A stretch of 64,000 nt of DNA from an uncultured Christensenella sp. (GTDB lineage Bacteria; Bacillota; Clostridia; Christensenellales; Borkfalkiaceae): positions 28,068 to 92,067 of the forward strand of contig CAJTXM010000004.1 of NCBI GenBank assembly GCA_910583545.1, in the 5' to 3' direction. Each line of letters begins with the position of its first letter. Position 1 is the first letter of the stretch. Below the pieces are notes generated by a model, which worked only from the letters and a program-made list of their open reading frames with translations, searched no databases and was not told the origin of the DNA. This document shows positions 44,547 through 52,346 of the stretch, one piece after another. The position numbers and the translations under genes were made by a program.

Positions 44547-46028
44547 TCAATCCGCCTTTGTCTGTCTCAATGCCTTTTGCCAGCCGGACAATAATTTTTC
44601 TCTCTGCTCTTCGCTCATATCGGGTCTAAACACTTTGCCCGTTTTAACCGTTGAACGGATATCGTCAAAGTCCTGCCACAGGCCCGAGGTAAGTCCCGCG
44701 AGGAACGCCGCTCCCAGCGCGGTAGTTTCCACAACTTCGGGGCGGACGGTCTCGCAGTCGAGTATATCGGACTGAAACTGCAACAAAAAGTTGTTTTTGC
44801 TTGCACCGCCGTCTACCGAAAGCCTCGTCACGTTTATTCCCGAATCCTTTTCCATACACCTTACGAGATCCGCGACTTCATAGGCTATCCCCTCCAAAGC
44901 CGCGCGGACCAAGTGCTCTTTCGATGTTCCGCGCGTAATTCCGCAGATTATGCCCCTTGCCGAACCGTCCCAGTGCGGAGCGCCGAGCCCCGTAAACGCA
45001 GGAACTATGTAAACTCCTCCGCTGTCCTCCACGCTGTACGCCATAGTTTCGCTGTCGTCAGCCGTTTCTAAAATTTTAAGCCCGTCCCTCAGCCACTGCA
45101 CGACCGCTCCGCCGACGAAAACCGAACCTTCTAAAACGTAAGGCGGCTTGTCCGAAAGCGACGCACCGAGCGTGGTTACAAGCCCGTTTTTGCTCCTTAC
45201 GGGATCGTCGCCGGTGTTCATAAGTAAAAAACAGCCCGTGCCGTAAGTATTTTTAAGACTACCCTTTTCGGTACAGAGCTGACCGAAAAGCGCCGCCTGC
45301 TGGTCGCCGACCGCACTGCAAATTTTCACGGGCGAACCTAAAACGCTCTTGTCGGTATACCCGAAAAAACTGCCCGACGACTGAACTTTGGGAAGCATAC
45401 TTTCCGGTATACCGAACAATTCTAAAAGCTCGCCGTCCCATTCAAGAGTGTGGATATTAAACAGCATAGTGCGCGCGGCATTCGTATAGTCTGTCGCAAA
45501 CACTTTGCCCTTGGTCATCTGCCAGATTAGAAACGTGTCCACCGTGCCGAACAAAAGCTCGCCGTTCTGCGCGCGCCTGCGCGCGTTTGGCACGTTGTCT
45601 AAAATCCATTTTATTTTCGTCGCCGAAAAGTAAGCGTCGGGAATAAGCCCCGTTTTATCGTATATAAACGCGCCCTTTTCTCTTTTCAGCTCCTCGCAGT
45701 ATCCGGCTGTGCGCCTGCACTGCCAGACTATCGCGTTATGGACGGGCTTACCCGTCCTCTTATCCCACACGAGCGTTGTCTCGCGCTGGTTGGTAATGCC
45801 TATCGCGGAAATATCGTCCGCAGTAATGTCGGCGCGGACTACTGCTTCGGCGACGACAGCCATAACAGAACCCATAATATCCTGCGCGGAATGTTCGACG
45901 TATCCCGATTCGGGATAAATCTGTTTGAACTCCTGCTGTGCCATCGAAATTATACGCGCCTTTTTATCGAATATAATAGCGCGCGAACTCGTCGTTCCCT
46001 GATCTATCGAAAGTATAAATTCACCCAT
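44547..46028 (-). CDS. glpK: Glycerol kinase, likely leaderless
   Basis: 493 residues, standard size; phosphorylates glycerol to glycerol-3-phosphate with ATP. FGGY-kinase signatures: LSIDQGTTSSRAIIFD, GITNQRETTLVWD, GDQQAALFGQLC, NTYGTGCFLLMNTG and SVDGGASKNNFLLQFQSD. The HPr-phosphorylated histidine of enterococcal enzymes (in YHFYG) has no counterpart in FFGYTDKSVLGSP. The ATG follows an extended -10 box by 7 nt and has no ribosome binding site. No glpF or glpD is next to it. Confidence 0.96.
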   Translation of the reverse strand: MGEFILSIDQGTTSSRAIIFDKKARIISMAQQEFKQIYPESGYVEHSAQDIMGSVMAVVAEAVVRADITADDISAIGITNQRETTLVWDKRTGKPVHNAIVWQCRRTAGYCEELKREKGAFIYDKTGLIPDAYFSATKIKWILDNVPNARRRAQNGELLFGTVDTFLIWQMTKGKVFATDYTNAARTMLFNIHTLEWDGELLELFGIPESMLPKVQSSGSFFGYTDKSVLGSPVKICSAVGDQQAALFGQLCTEKGSLKNTYGTGCFLLMNTGDDPVRSKNGLVTTLGASLSDKPPYVLEGSVFVGGAVVQWLRDGLKILETADDSETMAYSVEDSGGVYIVPAFTGLGAPHWDGSARGIICGITRGTSKEHLVRAALEGIAYEVADLVRCMEKDSGINVTRLSVDGGASKNNFLLQFQSDILDCETVRPEVVETTALGAAFLAGLTSGLWQDFDDIRSTVKTGKVFRPDMSEEQREKLLSGWQKALRQTKAD

Positions 46029-46034
46029 ATGAAA

Positions 46035-46063
46035 ATTATATCACGGATTAACCGAAAAAACAA
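46035..46063 (-). promoter_or_regulatory. Promoter of glpK (leaderless)
   Basis: TTGTTT (46063-46058), 17-bp spacer, TATAAT (46040-46035) with TG one base upstream; the predicted +1 is the A of the ATG at 46028. The -35 lies in the stem of the neighbouring terminator. Confidence 0.65.
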
Positions 46064-46103
46064 GCGCGGCTGCGGTTTTTACCGCGGACGCGCTTGTTTT
46101 TTT
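46059..46103 (-). terminator. Terminator-like hairpin after the 51-residue ORF
   Basis: AACAAGCGCG / CGCGCTTGTT outer stem with an inner GCGGT/ACCGC stem and T-run on the plus strand; bidirectional by symmetry. Confidence 0.65.
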
Positions 46104-46105
46104 AT

Positions 46106-46261
46106 TTATTCTTCCGTTTCTTCTTCGTTATACTGTCTGTGAAATTTTGCGATTTCCTTAGTATCGAGCGACACTTTCTGATACAGCCCCGTGCACTCGT
46201 TAGCGCACACGCACTCGTCAAAAAGGCTCTTTATCATTTTTTTCGTTCTTCGCTTTGCCAT
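46106..46261 (-). CDS. Possible 51-residue protein
   Basis: MAKRRTKKMIKSLFDE, then CVCANECTGLYQKVSLDTKE and an acidic tail ending EEETEE. Three cysteines with CxC spacing and a basic N-terminus look protein-like, and a terminator hairpin follows the stop. There is no clear ribosome binding site or known family. Start could be one ATG (two codons) upstream. Confidence 0.4.
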   Translation of the reverse strand: MAKRRTKKMIKSLFDECVCANECTGLYQKVSLDTKEIAKFHRQYNEEETEE

Positions 46262-46330
46262 ATTCATAGTATTGCCGTTACGGCTTTTTTTATTCTATAT
46301 AAATTAGTTGCGCTTATTTTGTTACAGTAC

Positions 46331-46359
46331 TTGACTTTAATATTGTCATACTGTATACT
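46331..46359 (+). promoter_or_regulatory. Promoter of the O-antigen-ligase-like gene
   Basis: TTGACT (46331-46336), 17-bp spacer, TATACT (46354-46359). The leader contains the palindrome TTACAATTGTAA. Confidence 0.7.
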
Positions 46360-46400
46360 TACAATTGTAATTTACAACTGTGATAAACAGGTTGAGAGAA

Positions 46401-47831
46401 ATGATTGAGAGAATTAGAAACAAAAACGGAAACATTTTAAACGGGCTTAACGAATTTCTGTCGTCAAAGCTTTTCCCGTTTATGACCGCGACAGTGTCGC
46501 TGTTATGTTATTACCTCGGGCTTGACATAGTTTTCATTTACTACGTCGGAATCACGGGGCTTGTCATTCTGCTGTTCTGCGACGATATTTCACCGCTCAT
46601 AACGGTACTGCTGTTTATGTGCGTGTTGGTATCTTACGAAAACTCGCCGTCGAACCTTGCGGAAAATGCGCCGTATTACTTCCAGACGGAAATTTTAGTG
46701 CAGATATTCATTGTAATAGGTCTGCTGGGAACGGCGGTCATTTACCGATTTATTTCGACCTGCGCTTCGGGGCGTTTTACGGTTTCGCCGATATTTTTCG
46801 GGCTTTGCGCTTTTGCTGCCGCGCTGTTCATAAACGGAATTTTCAGCGACGGTTACAGTACGAAAAATTTGGTTTACGGGCTTGTAATGGCGCTTTGCTT
46901 TCTGGGCATATTCACTATTTTGAAAGACAATCTTTCCACTTCCCCCGAAACGTTTGAAAAATTAGCGCTCAGCTTTTTTGCCCTGAGTTTAGTGCTGGTG
47001 TGCGAACTTACATTAAAGTATCTGACGTGCGAAGAGCTGTTCGTAGACGGAAACCTCAACAGAGAACACCTGACTTTCGGCTGGGGTATGTGGAACACTA
47101 TGGGTATGATGCTTCTCATATGCCTGCCGTCGACGCTGTATCTTGCAGGAAAATACAAGCTCGGTTTCATCTTCACGGTATATTCGGCTTTCCTTTTCGC
47201 CGCCGTGTGGGCGTCTTGCAGTCGTCAGGCAATGCTCGGCTCGGCGATAATCTACCCGACCGGACTTATCATCCTGCTTATAAAAGGCAACAACCGCAAA
47301 ATAAATATAGGAATAATACTCTGCGCGCTCTGCGTTGGCGTCTCTCTTCTGTTCGTGTTCCGCGACAGCGTGTTCAGACACATAAAAGAGCTGATTTTGC
47401 AGTTGGTGGCAAACGGAGAAATTACCGGAAGCGGAAGAACTTCGCTGTGGAAGGGCGGTTTCGAATACTTTAAATCTTCGCCTGTTTTCGGCGTCGGCTT
47501 CTATTCGGACCTATACGCCGACTATTTGGGCGGTTTCAACGGTTTTTCGGGTATGTCGTTTATTCCGCATATGTGCCATAACACCGTAATTCAGCTTATG
47601 AGCACCTGCGGTATAGTCGGGCTTATAACCTACCTTGTGCACCGCGTGCAGACGGTAATAAGTTTTTTCAGAAACGTAACTTACGACCGTACTTTCATTG
47701 CCCTGACAATGCTGTCACTGATAGGTCTCAGCCTTGTGGACAATCACCTGTTCAATATCTTCCCCACTATAATTTACGCCTGCCTTACGGCGGTGCTGTG
47801 CGCGTCGGGAAAGAGAGAAAAGACAAAATAA
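46401..47831 (+). CDS. O-antigen ligase/polymerase-like membrane protein
   Basis: 476 residues from ATG 46401; a GTG 21 bp earlier is possible. About 11-12 transmembrane helices. The C-terminal part carries GSGRTSLWKGGFEYFKSSPV, FGVGFYSDLY and PHMCHNTVIQLMSTCGIVGL, the Arg/Gly/His pattern of the Wzy_C (O-antigen ligase) family, which polymerises or ligates surface glycans. No glycosyltransferase neighbours, so its polymer is unknown. Confidence 0.87.
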   Translation: MIERIRNKNGNILNGLNEFLSSKLFPFMTATVSLLCYYLGLDIVFIYYVGITGLVILLFCDDISPLITVLLFMCVLVSYENSPSNLAENAPYYFQTEILVQIFIVIGLLGTAVIYRFISTCASGRFTVSPIFFGLCAFAAALFINGIFSDGYSTKNLVYGLVMALCFLGIFTILKDNLSTSPETFEKLALSFFALSLVLVCELTLKYLTCEELFVDGNLNREHLTFGWGMWNTMGMMLLICLPSTLYLAGKYKLGFIFTVYSAFLFAAVWASCSRQAMLGSAIIYPTGLIILLIKGNNRKINIGIILCALCVGVSLLFVFRDSVFRHIKELILQLVANGEITGSGRTSLWKGGFEYFKSSPVFGVGFYSDLYADYLGGFNGFSGMSFIPHMCHNTVIQLMSTCGIVGLITYLVHRVQTVISFFRNVTYDRTFIALTMLSLIGLSLVDNHLFNIFPTIIYACLTAVLCASGKREKTK

Positions 47832-47847
47832 TTTAAAAATTCACAGC

Positions 47848-47876
47848 AAAAAACGCGGTTTGAAACCGCGTTTTTT
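47848..47876. terminator. Bidirectional terminator
   Basis: AAAAAACGCGGTTT-G-AAACCGCGTTTTTT between convergent genes. Confidence 0.88.
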
Positions 47877-47884
47877 ATTGCTTA

Positions 47885-49105
47885 TTATTTGACGTTATTT
47901 ACTTTGAATTTTGCTACAAGCACATTATCGTCGGCAAAATCGAAAACCGCGTCGCGCGCTATTCCGATAAAGTCCTTGCCCAACAGCTCGAACAGATTTC
48001 CTTTTATGCCGAACTCGGGAAGTTTGCCGACAAGCTTACCGTTTTCGTAGAGATAGGCAAGCTGAACGGGAAGCCCCAGAGTGCCGTCGGGGGTCATATC
48101 GCCTCCGCTGGTTATCACGACATATATCGCCTTACCTTTTACAAGGTTTTTAAGTTCGTCCGTCCGCGCCGCTTTAAAGCCTGTAAAACTCGTCTGCGGA
48201 ACTTCGTCGAAAGGTGCATATCCTCCGCCGGAAAGGGGCAGATTGAAATTCGCCGACGAGCGCTTGTACGTTGCAACTCCCGTAAATACGCCGTCCTTTA
48301 CGAAATGGAATTTATCGTCCTTATTGACTACGCCCTCGGTATCGAAGAAAGCGATAGATTTATCGGCCTGCCCCCTGTCGGTTAAAATATTGACCTTTCC
48401 GTCGAATATTTTTTCGCCGAGCTTTCCGCTTAAAAGGCTTGAACCGCTTACATACAGTTCGGCAACCATATGCTGAGCGACGTACTGCATAACTTCCATT
48501 GCGTTGATAATAACGGGGATTTCGCCATCGGGCATTCCGACTTTTTTATGATAGACGTTCAGAAGTTTGCCGATATCGCTGACAATCTTATCTTCGTCAT
48601 AGCAGGTTTTGTTGAAGCCGTAGCTTAAATCCATTATGTTCGCCGAAGCCTTATCCTTTATAACGAGCGCTCCGCCTATTTCGTTGCCCTTGTACGAATA
48701 TTTCGTATTTTTGCTGTTTTCATAGACAATCTCTTCCTCGCCCATATTAATCTTATTGCTGAAAACGAAATCGGGATAACACTCTGAAAGCCTTGCGATA
48801 AGCTTTTTCAAAGTCTTGACGTAGTCCTTTTCTGCTATAATATTCTTGATTTTATTCTCTTCCCTCTTCTGATTTTCGGTAAGATTGCAAGGATACGCTA
48901 TGTTCTGTGCAAGCTTTGCCTTTGCTTCCTCAAAAAGAGCGCCGTCGTCGCCCTCGCCTATCCTGCCCGCAACGCCGATTTTGCCGTCGTCGTAAACCCT
49001 TATAACGGTTTTTAAATCCTGCTTAACGCGGAGGGAGTCAACCTTGCTTCCCGATACGTTTACGCTGTAAGAAGTTTCTTTGATAGTTAATTTCTCGTGT
49101 TCCAT
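47885..49105 (-). CDS. TldD/PmbA-family protein, TldE (PmbA) type
   Basis: 406 residues. Partner subunit of the TldD/E metalloprotease; it lacks a HExxxH motif, as expected for TldE. The C-terminal half holds GKLGEKIFDGKVNILTDRG, FFDTEGVVNKDDKFHFVKDG and NLPLSGGGYAPFDEVPQTSF-type segments. The TldD/E pair degrades unfolded small proteins or processes peptides such as microcins. GAGGTG precedes the ATG. It is 8 bp after tldD. Confidence 0.9.
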   Translation of the reverse strand: MEHEKLTIKETSYSVNVSGSKVDSLRVKQDLKTVIRVYDDGKIGVAGRIGEGDDGALFEEAKAKLAQNIAYPCNLTENQKREENKIKNIIAEKDYVKTLKKLIARLSECYPDFVFSNKINMGEEEIVYENSKNTKYSYKGNEIGGALVIKDKASANIMDLSYGFNKTCYDEDKIVSDIGKLLNVYHKKVGMPDGEIPVIINAMEVMQYVAQHMVAELYVSGSSLLSGKLGEKIFDGKVNILTDRGQADKSIAFFDTEGVVNKDDKFHFVKDGVFTGVATYKRSSANFNLPLSGGGYAPFDEVPQTSFTGFKAARTDELKNLVKGKAIYVVITSGGDMTPDGTLGLPVQLAYLYENGKLVGKLPEFGIKGNLFELLGKDFIGIARDAVFDFADDNVLVAKFKVNNVK

Positions 49106-49113
49106 AACTCACC

Positions 49114-50445
49114 TCACTGAACGCTCATTTTGGAAATTCTGACGTACGGTCCGCCGAAAGAAACGTGCAGGGGCATCTGTTCCATTTTACCGCATCCGCC
49201 GAACACGCTTGAAATAATTTCAGCCTTGTCGGAAAGTCCGTCTATAAGATTTAAAGTTTCAAAGACGTTGCCCGTGATAACGGCGATTTTGACGGGATCG
49301 CCTATCTTGCCGTCAACTATTTCGTAGGCAAAATTCGGAGCTATGGTAAACGTACTCATACCCGAGCCGTGCTTATAGTCCTTGATAAAATAGCCGTGTT
49401 TTACGCCTGCAAACAATTCATCCTTTGTAAGCGTTCCCGCTTCCACTATTGTGCTCGTCATACGCACGATCGGCTCGAAATCGCAGCTGACTGCGCGAGC
49501 GTTACCCGTCAAGTCCTCGTTCAGATCGGTAGCGGTCGAAGCCGAGTGAAGTCTGCCCGAAAGCACGCCGTTTTTGATAAGATACGTCTTTTTAGCCCTC
49601 GTTCCCTCGTCGTCGTAGGGACGGTAGCCCGACCCGTCTTCAAGACCGCTGTCGTAGATGGAAAGAATATCACTGCCGACCTTTTTGCCGATAGCCCACT
49701 CCCTGCGCATTGTTTCGTCGCCTATCGTAAAGTCGGCTTCCGATTTATGTCCGAAGCTCTCGTGCGCAAAAACGCCCGTCGTTTCGGGGGATAAAATTAC
49801 GGGATACTCGCCTGCCGTTACGGGCTTTGCGTAGAGGAATTTTTCACACTCCTCAACGAAAGATACGACTTCCTCTTCTGAAATATGTATCTTCGAAATG
49901 CAGTCGCCGGACTTTGAAAGTCCTGCCGTAAAGTTATTTTCGCCGTCGGCAAAAGACGCGTTGAACCTTATTCCGCAGAGCTGAAAATCGTATTTTATTT
50001 CGGCGCCCTTGGAAGAATAGAATTCTATTTCGGTGTATTTATCCGCATAGAGTGCGACGAACATTTTGAGGTGTTCGCTCTTTAAAAATGCAAACTTACC
50101 GGTAAGCATTTCAGCTTTTTCCGATAAGGAAGTATTCTTGACGCAGTTTGCTTTAAACTTCTTGACGTCCGCCTTATTTACCTCAAAGCGCTTCACCGTA
50201 GCGTTGTCCGCTATCTTTTTGTCGGCAGAAGCGTTTTCATAGAGTCTGTCAAGCTCGCCCTGCAAATCATTCAGCTTATATGTTGACGCATAATACCACA
50301 TATCGCCGTCGAATACGCGCAAAAACGCTTTTTTCAAAGTTGTGTTTTTGCTCTCTTCGAGCGCGCCGTCGCGGTATTTTATACTTGTTGTGAATACGGT
50401 TTCTACCCTTACGTCAGCGTAAAATCCGTCTCTGAATTTTATCAT
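49114..50445 (-). CDS. tldD: TldD-family zinc metalloprotease
   Basis: 443 residues from ATG 50445 (GGAGG upstream; the earlier TTG frame start overlaps that site). Zinc motif HESFGH (residues 228-233, HExxxH) and the downstream FGGCGKMEQMPL with the metal-ligand Cys. Other family segments: SPETTGVFAHESFGHKSEAD, YDDEGTRAKKTYLIKNGVL and GNARAVSCDFEPIVRMT. Catalytic half of the TldD/E heterodimer. Confidence 0.93.
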   Translation of the reverse strand: MIKFRDGFYADVRVETVFTTSIKYRDGALEESKNTTLKKAFLRVFDGDMWYYASTYKLNDLQGELDRLYENASADKKIADNATVKRFEVNKADVKKFKANCVKNTSLSEKAEMLTGKFAFLKSEHLKMFVALYADKYTEIEFYSSKGAEIKYDFQLCGIRFNASFADGENNFTAGLSKSGDCISKIHISEEEVVSFVEECEKFLYAKPVTAGEYPVILSPETTGVFAHESFGHKSEADFTIGDETMRREWAIGKKVGSDILSIYDSGLEDGSGYRPYDDEGTRAKKTYLIKNGVLSGRLHSASTATDLNEDLTGNARAVSCDFEPIVRMTSTIVEAGTLTKDELFAGVKHGYFIKDYKHGSGMSTFTIAPNFAYEIVDGKIGDPVKIAVITGNVFETLNLIDGLSDKAEIISSVFGGCGKMEQMPLHVSFGGPYVRISKMSVQ

Positions 50446-50474
50446 CGAATACCTCCGCAATTGTTATATAATTT

Positions 50475-50502
50475 ATTATAAACGCTTTATTAATGAATTC
50501 AA
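50475..50502 (-). promoter_or_regulatory. Promoter of tldD-tldE
   Basis: TTGAAT (50502-50497), 16-bp spacer, TATAAT (50480-50475). Confidence 0.5.
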
Positions 50503-50520
50503 ACAACTGACCGTTGCGTT

Positions 50521-50925
50521 TTATTTCTGATAATAGGCGATAAGCATAATGCCTGCAAGCGCGATAAAAATCACGCCGACTATCAGCATAAACGCCATTC
50601 CCCTCTTTTTGTCCTTTTTAGCCTCGCGGTACTCATAAAAGTCTTTATATTTTTTGTTCCGGACGTCGCGTCTGAACAGATCGAAAAATCTGATAAACGC
50701 ATATGAAAGCATATCGAACGCGCCGCCGTTGCTCGCAAAAATCAAAAGCCCGACGCCTGCCAAAATTACGCCCGGAACAAAGAACGCATCGCTTAAAATG
50801 CGCAGTACCTGCTTGCCGTCGTCGTAATTCCATATCTTTTTCGTGCATACGATTATGGTGAAAACGACCATCCCCACAACAGCCGAAACAACGTACGGCA
50901 CAGCTTTTTTTAAAAAACTTTTCAT
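50521..50925 (-). CDS. DUF3899 membrane protein
   Basis: 134 residues, three transmembrane helices (YVVSAVVGMVVFTIIVCT, FVPGVILAGVGLLIFAS, MAFMLIVGVIFIALAGIMLIAYY) and an intervening basic stretch FRRDVRNKKYKDFYEYREAKK, typical of DUF3899. Its ATG overlaps the oppF stop (TGATG), so it is the last gene of the opp operon. Function unknown. Confidence 0.87.
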   Translation of the reverse strand: MKSFLKKAVPYVVSAVVGMVVFTIIVCTKKIWNYDDGKQVLRILSDAFFVPGVILAGVGLLIFASNGGAFDMLSYAFIRFFDLFRRDVRNKKYKDFYEYREAKKDKKRGMAFMLIVGVIFIALAGIMLIAYYQK

Positions 50926-52346
50926 CAGTTGCCGATTTCCGCCTTATATCTTTCGAACTCCGCGTTATTGCAGTAGATAAGATGCCCCGGCTCGATTTCG
51001 CGCATTTCGGGCTTGTCGACCGAGTAGTCGTGCTCCGCAATGGGGTTGTAAACTATACGCTTTCTGTTTTTCTCATAGTCGGGATCGGGTACGGGAATCG
51101 CCGATAAAAGCGATTTCGTGTACGGGTGCAGAGGATGCGCAAACAGTTCGTCCGAAGTTGCAAGCTCGACCATCTTTCCGAAATACATAACGCCTATCTT
51201 GTCGGAGAAGTATTTGACCACCGAAAGGTCGTGCGCAATGAAGAGTATCGTAAGCCCAAGACTGTGCCTCAGATCGTTTAAAAGGTTAATGACCTGCGCC
51301 TGTATAGAAACGTCGAGCGCCGAAATAGGCTCGTCGGCGATGATTAAATCCGGTTTAAGGATTATCGCCCTTGCAATGCCGATACGCTGACGCTGTCCGC
51401 CCGAAAACTCGTGCGGGTATCTGTTTGCGTGTTCGGGAACAAGCCCCACGAGGTCAAGCATTTTATAGACCTGCTCGTCGATATATTTCTTGTCTCTCAC
51501 GCCCCTTATGATAAGCCCCTCTGCGATAATATCCCTGACGGTCATACGGGGGTCGAGCGAAGCGATGGGGTCCTGAAAGATCATCTGCATCTTGTTCATT
51601 ATTCTGTCGCGTTTCGCAAGACGCATCTCTTTCTTATACTCCTTGCTGAACGCTTTGAATTCGTCTCTCAGTTTTTCTACGGTATCCGCGGAAGTAGCTC
51701 CGTCCTCAACCGAAACGCCGAGCGCCTTTTCAACCGCCTCTTTGAGCTTTTGAACGTCCTCTTCGCTTACGTTTTCGGGCTCCACTCTCTCGTATTCGTT
51801 GAACGCGGCGTCGAGCGCGTCCTTTTTAGGCTGGAATTCGTCTTTGACCTTCTGCACCTGAACGGCGGCATACTGTTTATTACAGGTCTTGTCGTCGTAG
51901 CGCGCCGACCTTATATTTGCGGTCTGCTCCTGCATAACCGCGTGCAGTTTTTCCTCTGCCGCGTTCAGCCTTTGGGTATATTCGTCCTTTACTTCCGTTG
52001 CGCCTGCCTGTTTATCGGCTTTTATCAGCTTTTTGACTTCCGAAGTTTCGGCTTTATATTCGGCTTTCGCCACTCTCACCGCGTCCTTATACGAACGGAT
52101 ACCTGCACAGATACGCTGTCCTTCGAAAATGACGTTGCCGGAAGTTATGTCGTAAAGCTTGATTATCGAGCGTCCCGTAGTCGTCTTTCCGCATCCGCTT
52201 TCGCCGACGAGTCCGAAAACTTCGCCCTTGTGGATTTCGAAACTGACGTTATCGACGGCTTTGAGTTCCATCGCAGGGCCCATTTTGAAATACTGACAGA
52301 GGTTTTCAACTTTCAACAAAACGTCGTTTTCATTCTGCTTTTCCAT
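50925..52346 (-). CDS. oppF: Oligopeptide ABC transporter ATP-binding protein OppF, with large insertion
   Basis: 473 residues versus about 310-340 usually. Walker A GESGCGKTT (48-56), Q-loop MIFQDPIASLDP (256-266), signature FSGGQRQRIGIARAI, Walker B LIIADEPISALDV and the switch His in FIAHDLSVV are intact. A charged, coiled-coil insertion of about 170 residues (79-247) lies between Walker A and the Q-loop. Couples ATP hydrolysis to peptide import with OppD. It overlaps oppD by 17 bp. Confidence 0.94.
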   Translation of the reverse strand: MEKQNENDVLLKVENLCQYFKMGPAMELKAVDNVSFEIHKGEVFGLVGESGCGKTTTGRSIIKLYDITSGNVIFEGQRICAGIRSYKDAVRVAKAEYKAETSEVKKLIKADKQAGATEVKDEYTQRLNAAEEKLHAVMQEQTANIRSARYDDKTCNKQYAAVQVQKVKDEFQPKKDALDAAFNEYERVEPENVSEEDVQKLKEAVEKALGVSVEDGATSADTVEKLRDEFKAFSKEYKKEMRLAKRDRIMNKMQMIFQDPIASLDPRMTVRDIIAEGLIIRGVRDKKYIDEQVYKMLDLVGLVPEHANRYPHEFSGGQRQRIGIARAIILKPDLIIADEPISALDVSIQAQVINLLNDLRHSLGLTILFIAHDLSVVKYFSDKIGVMYFGKMVELATSDELFAHPLHPYTKSLLSAIPVPDPDYEKNRKRIVYNPIAEHDYSVDKPEMREIEPGHLIYCNNAEFERYKAEIGN

